Source: Caballeronia cordobensis (GTDB taxonomy: Bacteria > Pseudomonadota > Gammaproteobacteria > Burkholderiales > Burkholderiaceae). From it: DNA of 64,000 bases. Where the stretch lies: positions 372,001 through 436,000 of the forward strand of contig NZ_FCNY02000004.1 in assembly GCF_001544575.2 (NCBI RefSeq). The letters run 5' to 3'. Under the pieces are notes generated by a model that saw only the letters and a list, made by a program, of their open reading frames with translations, made no database searches and was not told where the DNA came from. This document shows, in pieces, positions 1-8,860 of the stretch. Position 1 is the first letter of the stretch; each line of letters opens with the position of its first letter. A program made the translations under genes and the position numbers.

Positions 1-44
1 CCGATACGTACACGTCGACGGTTACGGCTACCGTTGCGTTCTGA
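1..44 (+). CDS. C-terminal end of a SCPU-domain (spore coat U) pilus subunit, truncated by window edge
   Basis: The reading frame ends at the TGA at 42-44 and its last residues read DTYTSTVTATVAF. This alternating Thr/Val terminal strand is typical of SCPU-domain Csu pilus subunits, and the full SCPU gene at 3499 ends in an almost identical strand (DTITVTVNF). A chaperone gene follows 93 bases later, so this is presumably the last subunit gene (CsuA/B, CsuA or CsuB type) of the same operon. Only about 13 residues are visible, so the exact subunit cannot be told. Confidence 0.72.
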   Translation, partial: DTYTSTVTATVAF

Positions 45-136
45 GACGCTCATCGAAGCACGATGCGCGGCGCTTGCCATCATGCGTGATTCGCACTATC
101 AATGACTGACGGTCGGCCAGTATCCGGAGGTCAACG

Positions 137-850
137 ATGCGACGCGTGTTCCTCTGCGCGCTAACGGTTTCGCTAGCGCTTCACGCCAGCTCGCCGGACG
201 CCGCGTCATTGCAGATTTCGCCCGTCTCCATTCGTCTCGATGCAACCGAAGCCGGCAAGACCATCGAATTGAGCAACGAAGGCGATCAGCCCATCAATGC
301 ACAAGTGCGCGTCTTCAGTTGGGATCAGGTCGACGAGAAAGAATCGATCGTCCCGACGCGCGATCTGATCGCCAGTCCGCCCATTGCGCCGATTGCGCCT
401 GGCGCGAAGCAAGTCGTGCGCGTGATCCGCGTCGATCGCACCGCGCCGCCCGCGGAGCGAACCTACCGGCTTTTGATCGACGAACTGCCCGCAGCGGGCG
501 CGGAAACCGCAAACGCGGTTCAGTTTCGATTTCGATACTCAGTACCCCTTTTTATTTCGGCTGCCGGCGAAGAAGGCGCGCCGGAGCTGCACTGGTCCAT
601 CGTTCAGAAAAACGGTCAGCCGTTCCTGCGCGTGAGCAACAGCGGCAAGCTGCATGCGCAACTGAGCGCGATCACCATCAGGACGGCGAGCGGCGACGTG
701 CCGCTTTCCTCCGGATTGCTCGGCTATGTGCTCGCGGGCCGCGTGCGCGCGTGGTCGCTCGCCGACATCAAACTGAAAGGCGCGGCTAGCGGCGTGAAAG
801 CGAGCGTCAACGGCAAGCCGCAGGACGCGAGGATCGAACCGGCGCAGTGA
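137..850 (+). CDS. Periplasmic pilus chaperone (PapD-like, CsuC type)
   Basis: A 237-residue secreted protein. A signal peptide (about residues 1-22, ending near ASSPDAAS) is followed by an immunoglobulin-like PapD N-domain with the pattern LQISPVSIRLDA...IELSNEGDQPINAQVRVFSW and APGAKQVVRVIR, which are hallmarks of fimbrial chaperones. It would fold SCPU subunits in the periplasm by donor-strand complementation and deliver them to the usher encoded next. A good ribosome site (GGAGG) lies 8 bases before the ATG. It sits between a subunit remnant and the usher gene, in the order known for csuA/B-A-B-C-D-E operons. The specific assignment to CsuC is by context. Confidence 0.9.
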   Translation: MRRVFLCALTVSLALHASSPDAASLQISPVSIRLDATEAGKTIELSNEGDQPINAQVRVFSWDQVDEKESIVPTRDLIASPPIAPIAPGAKQVVRVIRVDRTAPPAERTYRLLIDELPAAGAETANAVQFRFRYSVPLFISAAGEEGAPELHWSIVQKNGQPFLRVSNSGKLHAQLSAITIRTASGDVPLSSGLLGYVLAGRVRAWSLADIKLKGAASGVKASVNGKPQDARIEPAQ

Positions 851-1091
851 CCGGTTGATGGCGTCGGCCGCGCGCAATCGTACTGTTTCATAGTGACCCC
901 CGCGAGCGGACTCTGGAGACGATGATGACACGCCATAAAGAACCCTTCCGCGCAGTCATGCCAAACGGGAAACAGGCTCGCGACCTGTCCACGATTTTAC
1001 TCTACTCAATTGTTTCGCATAACTACGCGATATTTAAATTTGCCACGCGACATGATCGTCGATAAGCGCAACAAAGGACGTTCCAGTCGCC

Positions 1092-3494
1092 ATGCCTGCG
1101 TGGCCTGCCCTTCGCGTACGTGCCGCGTGCGGGTTCATTGCGCTCTGCGTGATCTCGTCGAAAGTCGTTGCGCAAGACGACATCACCGGCGGTCCGCCCG
1201 CCGACATGCCGAATCTTGCCGGCGCCGCACGCGCGATGCCGGCCGCGAGCCCGCCGGGGGCGGCGCAAACGCTCGTGCTCGAAATCGTGCTCAATGGCGC
1301 GAGCCTCGGCGAACCTGTGACGTTCCAACTGCGCGACGGCCAGTTGTACGCGGAGCCATCGACGCTGGAAAACGCGGGCGTGCGCGTCAACGACCTCACG
1401 CCGGACAGGGATGGCTGGCTGGCGCTTTCATCGATTCCTGGGCTGCGCGCCGACTATTCCGTCGCGAAACAGCAGGCTATTCTGCAAGTGGACGAAGCGC
1501 GGCGCGTCACGCAACGAATCGGCTATCGCACGCCGTCCACGCCGAAAGCGACGCCCGGCACCGGCTTCGTGCTCAACTACGACATTTCGTATCTGCGCAA
1601 TGTCGGCGAGGTCCACGATGACCAGTTCGGCGTGTGGAGCGAGCAGCGCTTTTTCACGCACTACGGCGTGTTCGACAACACGGGCACTTATCTGAACGGC
1701 ACGGGCCTGAACCGCTACACGCGGCTCGACACCAACTGGACGTATTCGCGCCCGTCGACGCTGTTCACGATGACCGTCGGCGATACGATTTCCGGCTCGC
1801 TCGCGTGGTCGCGCTCGGTGCGCTACGCCGGTATCCAGTTGCAGCGCGACTTCAGCCTGCGTCCGGATCTGATCACGTTTCCCTTGCCGGTATTCGCGGG
1901 TTCGGCGGCGGTGCCATCGGCCGTGGATTTGTATATCAACGGCCTGCGTCAATACAGCGGCAACGCAGCGCCCGGCCCGTTTCAGATTTCGCAGCCGCCG
2001 AGCTTGACGGGCGCGGGCGTCGCGCAAGTCGTCGTGACCGATGCGCTCGGTCGCCGCGTGACGACGAGCATTCCGCTTTACATCGATACGAAGCTGCTCG
2101 CGAAAGGCTTGTCGAACTATTCGGTCGATGTCGGCTTTCTGCGCGACAACTACACGATCCGTTCCAACGACTACGAGTCGTCGCCGATCTTCAGCGGTCT
2201 CTATAGCTACGGCGTGTCCGACTGGCTCACACTGCAGGCGCACGCGGAAGGCGGCCAGGGTCTCTCCAACGGCGGCGCGGGCGCGATCGTGGGCATCGGC
2301 AATGCGGGCGTCATCAGCACGGCCGCGGCGGGAAGCAGGCTGCGCGGCATGACGGGCGCGCTCTTGAGCGTCGGCTATCAGTACATCGGGCCGAAGTTCT
2401 CGTTCACCGCTCAGGCGACGCGTGCGACCGACGGCTATCGCGATATCGGCGCGTTGTCGGGCACGTCGCTCTTCGAACACATTTACCAGTCCACGGCGTC
2501 CGTCGCGCTCGGGCGCGGGCAGTCGGCGAGCCTCAGCTATATCGATTCGCTCGACAGCTTTGCGGGCCACGCGCGCGTCGTGACGCTCGCGTACAACGCG
2601 CAGCTCGGCCGGCGCTGGTCGCTGTTCGCCACCGCGTATCGCGATTTCCTGCAGCGCGACGTGTGGGGCGGCTCGATCGGCGTGACGATCGCGCTCGGCG
2701 GCAATACATCGGTCGCGACGACGCTCGCGCAGAACGGCGGGCACATGACGGCGGACGTCACTGCGTCGCGCCCGGCGGATTTCAGCGGCGGCTGGGGCTG
2801 GTCCGTGCAGGGCGGCGCGGGCGCGGATTACCGGCATGCGTTCGCGGGCGCGAACTACCGGGCGAGCTTCGGCGACTTCCAGGCGACCGCGCAGCGCTTC
2901 AATGGCGTGACGACGGCGACCGCCGAAGCCGCGGGCGCACTCGTCGTGATGGACGGCACGGTGCTGCCGTCGCGCACACTGACCGACGGCTTCGCGCTCG
3001 TTTCGTCCGACGGCATCGCCAGGGTGCCGGTCCTGCAGGAAAACCGCCTCGTCGGCGCGACGAACCGGCGCGGCTATCTGCTCGTGCCCGATCTGACGTC
3101 CTATCAGCGCAATCAGATCGCGATCGATCCGCTCGCGCTGCCCGCCGACGTGCGGATCGAGCGCACGGGGCTGGACATTGCGCCGGAGCGTCGCTCGGGC
3201 GCGCTGGCGCACTTCGGCATGGAGCGCTACCGGGGCGCGTCGGTGAGTTTCGTCGATGCAAACGGCCGCGCGCTGCCCGCCGGCGCGACGGCGACGACAG
3301 CAAGCGGCGCGGCCGCGACGGTGGGCTACGACGGCATCGCATTCTTCGACAAGCTCGACGCGAGCAACACGGTGACGATCCGCGGCAAGGATCTCGACTG
3401 CACGGCGATCGTCGCGTACGAAACGCCCGCGGCCGGCACGCTCGCGCAACTCGGGCCGGTGCCGTGTATCGCGAACCGGAGCGACGGGAGGTGA
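1092..3494 (+). CDS. Fimbrial outer-membrane usher (CsuD type)
   Basis: An 800-residue protein, normal length for the family. The signal peptide spans roughly residues 1-28 (ends VVAQDD). An N-terminal periplasmic domain recognises chaperone-subunit complexes; the central 24-strand barrel is rich in alternating aromatic and polar segments and carries the plug region (VDLYINGLRQYSGNAAPGPF); the C-terminal domains follow (from about residue 610). It would form the outer-membrane pore through which pilus subunits are polymerised. It lies 241 bases after the chaperone, a larger gap than usual in these operons; the gap holds no gene and no clear terminator. It is followed within 4 bases by the tip-type subunit, so the two are co-translated. 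Confidence 0.93.
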   Translation: MPAWPALRVRAACGFIALCVISSKVVAQDDITGGPPADMPNLAGAARAMPAASPPGAAQTLVLEIVLNGASLGEPVTFQLRDGQLYAEPSTLENAGVRVNDLTPDRDGWLALSSIPGLRADYSVAKQQAILQVDEARRVTQRIGYRTPSTPKATPGTGFVLNYDISYLRNVGEVHDDQFGVWSEQRFFTHYGVFDNTGTYLNGTGLNRYTRLDTNWTYSRPSTLFTMTVGDTISGSLAWSRSVRYAGIQLQRDFSLRPDLITFPLPVFAGSAAVPSAVDLYINGLRQYSGNAAPGPFQISQPPSLTGAGVAQVVVTDALGRRVTTSIPLYIDTKLLAKGLSNYSVDVGFLRDNYTIRSNDYESSPIFSGLYSYGVSDWLTLQAHAEGGQGLSNGGAGAIVGIGNAGVISTAAAGSRLRGMTGALLSVGYQYIGPKFSFTAQATRATDGYRDIGALSGTSLFEHIYQSTASVALGRGQSASLSYIDSLDSFAGHARVVTLAYNAQLGRRWSLFATAYRDFLQRDVWGGSIGVTIALGGNTSVATTLAQNGGHMTADVTASRPADFSGGWGWSVQGGAGADYRHAFAGANYRASFGDFQATAQRFNGVTTATAEAAGALVVMDGTVLPSRTLTDGFALVSSDGIARVPVLQENRLVGATNRRGYLLVPDLTSYQRNQIAIDPLALPADVRIERTGLDIAPERRSGALAHFGMERYRGASVSFVDANGRALPAGATATTASGAAATVGYDGIAFFDKLDASNTVTIRGKDLDCTAIVAYETPAAGTLAQLGPVPCIANRSDGR

Positions 3495-3498
3495 CATC

Positions 3499-4452
3499 AT
3501 GTACAGGCTTTTTTGCATCGCCCGATGGGTGGCCGTGCTGGTCGTGCTCCTCTTTGCGCATCACGCGGCGAACGCGCAGACTTGCACGTTTTCGGTCGGC
3601 TACACGAACTTCGGCACGATCAGCGCGATCCGCACGGAGCCGGAGGATATCGTCGGCGGCATCCACATTCTGTGCAGCGGCTACACGACGCCGATGGTCC
3701 GCATGTGCCTGAACATCAGCGCGACCGCGCCGCGCCAGTTGCTCGGCCCGGACGGCGCGGCGCTCAACTACAACCTGTACGTCGATCCGGATCACGTCGG
3801 CGTGTGGGGATCGGTGACCGCGCCGAGCACGACGCCGCTGATTCTCGACTTTCCCGTTCATCAGGGCGGCCAGGTGTGGGCGAACGAGCCGTTCTATGGG
3901 CGCATACCGCCGAACCAGAACGTGCCGGTCGGCACCTACACGCAGGCATTCTCGGCGACGGACACCTACTTCGTGTTTATCGGCTACAGCGGCACGCCGC
4001 CGAATTGCGCGACGTCGACCGCGCCGTACACGACGGCCCCGTTCATGGTGACGGCGACCGTGGGCAGCGACTGCGACATCAGCGCGACGCCGATGCGTTT
4101 CGCCAACGCACGCCTGCTCAGGAAGCCGTTGCTGGCCACGAGCTCGCTCACGGTCACCTGCACTGCCGGGCTGAACTACGCCATCGAACTCGACGCCGGC
4201 ACGACGCCGGGCGGCAGCGTCACCCAGCGCAAGCTGCTGCTCGACAGCGGCGCCGACACGATCGACTATCAGCTCTATCTGGATTCGGCCCGCACGCAGA
4301 TCTGGGCCGACGGCACGAACGGCACATGGCGGCTAGTCTCCACGAGCTCGGGCACGACGCGCCAATTCACGGTGTACGGACTTGTGCCGCCGCAGCCCGC
4401 AAAAACGCCTGGGCGTTATACGGATACGATTACGGTGACGGTGAACTTTTGA
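3499..4452 (+). CDS. Two-domain SCPU (spore coat U) protein, probable Csu tip adhesin
   Basis: A 317-residue protein with a signal peptide (about 1-26, cut after ANA). Two SCPU domains follow: the first starts QTCTFSVGYTNFGTISAI, the second at about residue 190 (SDCDISATPMRFANARLLRK), each with the paired cysteines of the family. In Acinetobacter Csu pili the two-domain CsuE subunit sits at the fibre tip and binds hydrophobic surfaces, and its gene is last in the operon, as here. The start lies 4 bases after the usher stop and its ribosome site (GGGAGG) lies in the end of the usher gene, so translation is coupled. The tip role is inferred from domain number and gene order. Confidence 0.88.
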   Translation: MYRLFCIARWVAVLVVLLFAHHAANAQTCTFSVGYTNFGTISAIRTEPEDIVGGIHILCSGYTTPMVRMCLNISATAPRQLLGPDGAALNYNLYVDPDHVGVWGSVTAPSTTPLILDFPVHQGGQVWANEPFYGRIPPNQNVPVGTYTQAFSATDTYFVFIGYSGTPPNCATSTAPYTTAPFMVTATVGSDCDISATPMRFANARLLRKPLLATSSLTVTCTAGLNYAIELDAGTTPGGSVTQRKLLLDSGADTIDYQLYLDSARTQIWADGTNGTWRLVSTSSGTTRQFTVYGLVPPQPAKTPGRYTDTITVTVNF

Positions 4453-4829
4453 GGCCGCGCTTTGCGGCAGCCAAACCAAATGAGTTCAATTTAATTTCGC
4501 AAACCTGAATAATAAATTCCTAACACGGTCTAAATCCTCTCGACTCGCGCCACGCTCCCGGATTTCTGGGCGTGGCGTTTTTCTTTACGTGCCCAGCATG
4601 GTCGCATCCCCTTCAATCGCGTGCCGCGCACTGAACGTTTCAGAAACTGAACCAAAAGCTTACTTTCGAGTTGCTTTATGCCACGTTAAGAACATCTCGA
4701 CTGCATTCGAATCCATTTTGTTCCCCTTAAATAAGGCGACACTTTTTTACAGGTTATCGCAATTCCCTGCGCAGTTTCAGCAGGTATATTGCTCACGCAT
4801 TCTTCCTTAAATACGCCAGGAGGTTAAGC
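4453..4829. other. 377-base intergenic region after the pilus operon
   Basis: It holds the terminator at 4548-4582. The remaining stretch is AT-richer than the surroundings and runs up to the strong AGGAGG ribosome site of the nitroreductase gene. Promoter elements for that gene are presumably here, but none is convincing. A 73-codon open frame at 4589-4810 has no ribosome site and no recognisable protein features. Confidence 0.5.
4548..4582 (+). terminator. Rho-independent terminator of the Csu-type pilus operon
   Basis: A perfect 8-base stem (CGCCACGC at 4548-4555 pairing with GCGTGGCG at 4570-4577) is followed immediately by five T residues. It lies about 95 bases after the stop of the last pilus gene. 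Confidence 0.85.
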
Positions 4830-5444
4830 ATGTCTCGTTTCGCAGAGCTCTTGAAATCAAGAGTTTCGACCAATCGTTATGACGTTGCTCGCACACTCGG
4901 CGATCGGCAAATTGAAGAATTAATCAGTCTTGCCACGACCGCTCCGTCCGCCTTCAATCTCCAGAACTGGAAGTTTATTGCCGTACGTAGCGCGGAAGGA
5001 AAAGCCAAATTGCTGCCGATTGCCTACGGCCAGCAGAAGGTCGTCGATGCCGCGGTGACGTTCATCGTCTGCGGGACGCTGGAACCGCATCTCACCTTGC
5101 CATCCGCTCTAAGGCCTTCGCTCGATGCCGAGATTGTCGATCAGGCGATCTACGACGGCTGGATTGCAGCGGCACAGAACATGTACGGAACCAATCCGGT
5201 AATGCAACGCGACGAGGCTGTGCGCTCTGCATCGCTCGCCGCGATGACGCTGATGATTGTTGCAGAAGAGCGCGGGCTCGCATCCGGTCCGATGATCGGG
5301 TTCGATCCCGCGGGCGTATCGGCGGCGTTTGATTTGAAGGCGACCGACGTGCCCGTCATGCTCGTGACAGTCGGCTACGCAGCGCCCGGCAACTGGCCGC
5401 AGAAACCGAGAAAGGCTGTCACCGACGTGGTGTCTCTAGCCTGA
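4830..5444 (+). CDS. Nitroreductase-family flavoprotein
   Basis: A 204-residue soluble protein. The N-terminal stretch (RVSTNRYDVAR then APSAFNLQNWKFIAVRS) matches the FMN-binding start of the nitroreductase family, normally R(R/S)SxRxF...PSAxNxQPWxF, and the C-terminal part holds the conserved region EERGLASGPMIGFD. Such enzymes reduce nitro groups, quinones or short aldehydes with NAD(P)H and FMN. The AGGAGG ribosome site 6 bases before the ATG is among the strongest in the window. The neighbouring downstream gene is another NAD(P)H oxidoreductase (82-base gap), so a shared detoxification role is plausible, but the substrate cannot be told. Confidence 0.87.
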   Translation: MSRFAELLKSRVSTNRYDVARTLGDRQIEELISLATTAPSAFNLQNWKFIAVRSAEGKAKLLPIAYGQQKVVDAAVTFIVCGTLEPHLTLPSALRPSLDAEIVDQAIYDGWIAAAQNMYGTNPVMQRDEAVRSASLAAMTLMIVAEERGLASGPMIGFDPAGVSAAFDLKATDVPVMLVTVGYAAPGNWPQKPRKAVTDVVSLA

Positions 5445-5525
5445 ACGGCTTCGAATCGACCTAGTGACCTGATCGGCGCCCTGTCGCGCCGAATCATACG
5501 GACTCCACCTGAAAGGACATGCGCC

Positions 5526-6512
5526 ATGAAAGCCTATGTGATTGACCGTATCGGTGGCCCCGAAGTCCTGCAACTCCGTGACATCCCCTCTGTTGCTCCA
5601 CAAGCGGACGAAGTTCGCATCCGCGTACGTGCGTTTGGCCTCAACCGCGGGGAAGTCTATCTGCGCGCCGGCAAGATGGGGCCGATCGAAGGCGTGCGGG
5701 TACCCGGCATCGAGGCCGTCGGGGAAATTGCCGAGGATCCGTCGGGCACGTTCCGCGTCGGGCAACGCGTCGCCACCGCAATGGGCGGGCTGCAATTCAC
5801 CCGTCACGGCAGTTATGCCGAGGAGGTCACCGTGTTGCGCGCCAACGTAGTCGATCTCGACGGCACTGATCTGTCGTGGGAGGAGCTTGCCGCGCTTCCT
5901 CAGGCATATCTGACAATCTGGGGAGCGCTGACCCACAGCCTGTCGATCGATGCGGGGCAAACGCTGCTCGTGCGCGGCGCGACATCGACGGTCGGCCTCG
6001 CGGCGGTAACTTATGCGAAAGCGTCGAGGTTGCACGTCATCGCGACAACGCGCTCGCCCGATCATGCGGAGCAGCTTCACGCCGCCGGTGCCGAGCACGT
6101 GATCATTGATGCGGGCAACGTCGCGGATGATGTCCTGCGCCTTCGGCCTCACGGGATCGATGCGGCGCTAGAAGTCGTCGGTGCGGCGACATTGCGCGAT
6201 ACCGCGAAGACGCTGAGGCCCTTTGGCGCGGTGACCGTGATCGGGCTGCTCGCCGGGCCGCCGGTGCTCGAGAATCTCAATCTGATGACCGATCTGCCGC
6301 CTGCGGTCCGGCTGTCCTTCTTCCCGAGTCAGTTGTTCGGCTCCGAGGCGCTGCCGCTCACGCATGCACCGCTGCGCCGGATCGCCGACGACATCGCCGC
6401 AAAGCGCTTGCCATCGCATTTGCAACATACGTTTGCCTTCGACGAAGTTCGGGAGGCGCATACGTGGATTGAAGGCAATCGCGCGCACGGGAAACTGGTC
6501 GTGCGTATCTGA
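5526..6512 (+). CDS. Zinc-independent quinone-oxidoreductase-type dehydrogenase (MDR superfamily)
   Basis: A 328-residue medium-chain dehydrogenase/reductase. The GroES-like N-terminal domain begins MKAYVIDRIGGPEVLQLRD, and the Rossmann domain carries LVRGATSTVGLAAVTYAKA (the GxxxxxG nucleotide motif) near residue 155. Cysteine ligands for catalytic and structural zinc are absent, which places it with zeta-crystallin-like NADPH:quinone reductases rather than true alcohol dehydrogenases. It would reduce quinones or activated alkenes in the cytoplasm. It follows the nitroreductase gene in the same direction and has an AAAGGA ribosome site. Confidence 0.88.
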   Translation: MKAYVIDRIGGPEVLQLRDIPSVAPQADEVRIRVRAFGLNRGEVYLRAGKMGPIEGVRVPGIEAVGEIAEDPSGTFRVGQRVATAMGGLQFTRHGSYAEEVTVLRANVVDLDGTDLSWEELAALPQAYLTIWGALTHSLSIDAGQTLLVRGATSTVGLAAVTYAKASRLHVIATTRSPDHAEQLHAAGAEHVIIDAGNVADDVLRLRPHGIDAALEVVGAATLRDTAKTLRPFGAVTVIGLLAGPPVLENLNLMTDLPPAVRLSFFPSQLFGSEALPLTHAPLRRIADDIAAKRLPSHLQHTFAFDEVREAHTWIEGNRAHGKLVVRI

Positions 6513-6538
6513 GCCAGCTCGTAAATTGCAGCGAATCG

Positions 6539-6564
6539 ACAAGCGGGTGCGAGTGCCCGCTTGT
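6539..6564. terminator. Hairpin between convergent genes, probable bidirectional terminator
   Basis: A perfect 9-base stem, ACAAGCGGG at 6539-6547 pairing with CCCGCTTGT at 6556-6564, with an 8-base loop. It lies between the ends of the MDR dehydrogenase gene (plus) and a DUF4148 gene (minus). No T-run follows on either strand, so termination efficiency is uncertain. Confidence 0.5.
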
Positions 6565-6610
6565 AGCCGACAGCGTGAGGGAAACGGTTTTCTTCTGGCT
6601 TCCGAGTCCT

Positions 6611-6880
6611 TCAGCGGCCCGCGACCTGATCGTGGCGATCGGGACCAGGCGCCTTCTCGCCGCCATGCGTCGCCACTGCGTGGATCTCCTTGTTCCGGGC
6701 GATCAATGCTTCCGTGGGCGGATACTGAGTCCGGCCAGCGGGCGAGTATCCGTCGTGTTGCGCCTGCGCCAATTCCTGACGCACCTGCTCGCGGGACTTT
6801 TGTGCCAATGCAGATTGCGAAGCCAAACCGATCGAAATACCGGTCATTGCGAGCACGACCGCGAGTTTTGCTGCTTTCAT
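6611..6880 (-). CDS. DUF4148 small secreted protein (copy 1)
   Basis: An 89-residue protein. The start chosen is the ATG at 6880 because a GGAGAA ribosome site lies just upstream and a clean signal peptide follows (MKAAKLAVVLAMTG to ALAQ). The mature part has the DUF4148 pattern: REQVRQELAQAQHDGYSP, then a YPPTEAL motif and a charged tail. DUF4148 proteins are small, periplasmic, common in Burkholderiaceae and of unknown function. Divergent from a second copy at 7115, with a shared regulatory region (6958-7038) that contains a CusR/CzcR-like box. A metal-related role is inferred from that box and from the adjacent czc operon. Confidence 0.87.
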   Translation of the reverse strand: MKAAKLAVVLAMTGISIGLASQSALAQKSREQVRQELAQAQHDGYSPAGRTQYPPTEALIARNKEIHAVATHGGEKAPGPDRHDQVAGR

Positions 6881-6957
6881 TTCTGTTCTCCAAGTTTCGA
6901 CCGCCGAGAAGTGGCGCGTCATGGAAACAGTATGTGAGCCCGACAGTGCGCGAACGT

Positions 6958-7038
6958 GACGTGAAAATGAGAAATATGTCAGACGAGCGAATCGACTGCG
7001 TGTCGAACCATTCCATATGCATTTCTCATCTTCACGTC
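6958..7038. repeat. Inverted repeat with 18-base arms between two divergent DUF4148 genes
   Basis: The left arm GACGTGAAAATGAGAAAT (6958-6975) and the reverse complement of 7021-7038 (GACGTGAAGATGAGAAAT) match at 17 of 18 positions; 45 bases separate the arms. The arms are arranged symmetrically, one facing each gene, and the left arm overlaps the CusR-like box at 6963. This looks like a duplicated binding element serving both promoters rather than a terminator. Confidence 0.75.
6963..6982 (+). promoter_or_regulatory. CusR/CzcR-type operator candidate
   Basis: The sequence fits GAAAATGA-N6-TGTCAG. The known E. coli CusR/CopR box has AAAATGA-N6-TGTCAT as its outer parts. The same pattern with the same spacing occurs upstream of czcC (15657) and of a third DUF4148 gene (16043). 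It lies 83 bases upstream of the minus-strand copy and 133 bases upstream of the plus-strand copy. Confidence 0.6.
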
Positions 7039-7114
7039 ATGGTGACGCATAAGCCATCGAGCATACTGAACTTCAAGTTGCACCGAATGGCAATCTCACT
7101 GAACGGAGAAAGAG

Positions 7115-7387
7115 ATGAAAGCAATCAAGTTCGCAGCCCTGCTCGTTACCTCGACAATCGCGCTCGGCGCGGTGTCCCAGGCGGCTCTGGCGCAAGCAAA
7201 GACGCGAGACGAGGTACGGCAAGAACTCGCTCAGGCACAACACGACGGGCTCATTCCGAGCAGCACGACGCACTATCCGCCAAGCGACGCACTGATCGCT
7301 CGCAATAAGGAAACGCACGCAATAGCGAGACACGCCGGTGAGACGACGCCGCCTGTCGATCATCACGACAGCATCGCCGCTCGCTAA
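7115..7387 (+). CDS. DUF4148 small secreted protein (copy 2)
   Basis: A 90-residue protein. Signal peptide MKAIKFAALLVTSTIALG to ALAQ, then TRDEVRQELAQAQHDGLIP and HYPPSDALIARNKETHA. It is clearly paralogous to the divergent copy at 6611-6880: the blocks QELAQAQHDG and ALIARNKE are identical. An AGAAAGAG purine-rich ribosome site precedes the ATG. The gene ends 18 bases before the end of the convergent sensor kinase gene. Function is unknown; the location between paired operator arms and next to czcS suggests that it responds to the same metal signal. Confidence 0.87.
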   Translation: MKAIKFAALLVTSTIALGAVSQAALAQAKTRDEVRQELAQAQHDGLIPSSTTHYPPSDALIARNKETHAIARHAGETTPPVDHHDSIAAR

Positions 7388-7405
7388 ACTCTGCGTGCGC
7401 CGGCA

Positions 7406-8860
7406 TCAACGGATAAGGTTGGCTGGTTCCTTTGTATCGTTTGGAAAGGCCAACCAAAACCGGGTTCGTACGTTAGGCTGACTCTGGACCCCGCAGCTTC
7501 CGCCGTGACTTTCCATGATCGACTTCACGATCGCCAGTCCAAGCCCCGAGCTCGATGATCGGCTATGCCGTGAAGGATCGACTCGATAGAACCGATCGAA
7601 GATGCGGTCTATGTGCTGCGCCGCGATCCCCGCCCCGGTATCCGACACGCTGACGGTCGTCCAATCCGCACCTTCCTTACACTCCACGTTGATCACAGTA
7701 CCCTTCGGTGCATGCGCGATCGCATTGGAGATCAGATTGCTCAACGCTCGCTGGAACAGAAGAAGGTCGGCATCGACGCGCGCCTGCCCCGAGACATGAA
7801 TCTCGACGCCTACGTCTTGCGCCAACGATTCATAAAAGCCGGCGAGGCGTTGCGCCTCTTGCGCCGCGTCGAGCCGTTGAATATTGAGCAGAGCGTCCGC
7901 GCGCTCGGAACGCGCGATGAAGAGCATGTCTTCGATCATGCGCGAAAGCCGCTGAAATTCGTCGATGCTGGACTCGATGACATCCCTGTATTCATCCGCG
8001 GCGCGCTCCTGAGACAGGGCCACCTGAGCCGCCGCCTGCAAGTTCGCGAGTGGAGTTCGCATGTCGTGAGCGAGGTTCGACGAGAACTCGCTGAGTCGCG
8101 TGAACGACTCGTTGAGCCGCTCCACCATTCCGTTGAACGCGAACTCCAACTCTTTGAGTTCGCCCGACGTATCCAGTGACGGCAAGGGGTGCGCAAGCCT
8201 TGCGGTGGACATCTGCTCTGCCCGGGCGACGAGCTGACGCAACGGCTTTAGCCCGAACTTGGCGATGCCGTATGCGAGAGCAGCGGCCAGCACGACGCCA
8301 AGCACCTCGATCACGACGATCGTATATGCATAAGCCCGAAGCAATGCGGCATCGCTTTTGCCATCGTATTGCATGATCACGCGCACGCGTTCGCCCGGAG
8401 CGGGGTTGAGCGACGCCGACGCGGCGAGATAGCGGAGCTTTGTTTCCGGCCGCGCAATGCTCAGGCCGTCCGAGGGCAACTTATCGATCAGCGCGGGGCC
8501 ATAGGGCTGAAACCCGGTTGTTTGCAGCAAGCGCCGGCCGTCGCGATCGTAGATCGCCATGGCCACGTTCGGATGATCGTGCAGTTGATCCGACCACGTT
8601 TCCGGCTTGCGCGCGATTTCATCGGCGAACTTGATTTCGTCGAAATGGCCCTGCAGCGCGGCCATGATGCTCGTCATCTGCTCCGATGCCGTCCACTCGA
8701 TTCGGCTGCGTAGCGCCTCGTAGAGCGCAAGGCCGCTTAGGGCCAGGATGCTCGAGGTCGAAACCACGATGAGGACGGTGAGCCTCGCCCGTAGCGTCCT
8801 TGGAAAGAATCGCTTCATGGCATGCCAATGCGCGTGCCAATGGCGGCGTTCATTTCTCAT
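7406..8860 (-). CDS. czcS: Heavy-metal sensor histidine kinase of the czc operon (CzcS/CusS-like)
   Basis: About 484 residues, using an ATG at 8860 that overlaps the end of the regulator gene by 11 bases (an ATG at 8818 is the alternative). One membrane segment near the N-terminus ([20 protein letters not shown]), a periplasmic sensor region, a second membrane segment ([20 protein letters not shown]), a HAMP linker, the HisKA box with the phospho-acceptor His near residue 265 ([15 protein letters not shown]), and an ATPase domain ([26 protein letters not shown]). It would sense periplasmic metal and phosphorylate the regulator encoded immediately upstream. It is the last gene of czcCBARS. Confidence 0.88.
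   Translation of the reverse strand: MRNERRHWHAHWHAMKRFFPRTLRARLTVLIVVSTSSILALSGLALYEALRSRIEWTASEQMTSIMAALQGHFDEIKFADEIARKPETWSDQLHDHPNVAMAIYDRDGRRLLQTTGFQPYGPALIDKLPSDGLSIARPETKLRYLAASASLNPAPGERVRVIMQYDGKSDAALLRAYAYTIVVIEVLGVVLAAALAYGIAKFGLKPLRQLVARAEQMSTARLAHPLPSLDTSGELKELEFAFNGMVERLNESFTRLSEFSSNLAHDMRTPLANLQAAAQVALSQERAADEYRDVIESSIDEFQRLSRMIEDMLFIARSERADALLNIQRLDAAQEAQRLAGFYESLAQDVGVEIHVSGQARVDADLLLFQRALSNLISNAIAHAPKGTVINVECKEGADWTTVSVSDTGAGIAAQHIDRIFDRFYRVDPSRHSRSSSSGLGLAIVKSIMESHGGSCGVQSQPNVRTRFWLAFPNDTKEPANLIR

Noticed and set aside
1428..3518. A 696-codon open frame antisense to the usher gene
   Set aside because: Arg/Ala-rich composition without domain motifs, fully antisense to a clear usher gene; typical artefact of high-GC codon use.
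4589..4810. A 73-codon frame before the nitroreductase gene
   Set aside because: No ribosome site and no protein-like pattern; it lies between a terminator and the strong ribosome site of the real gene.
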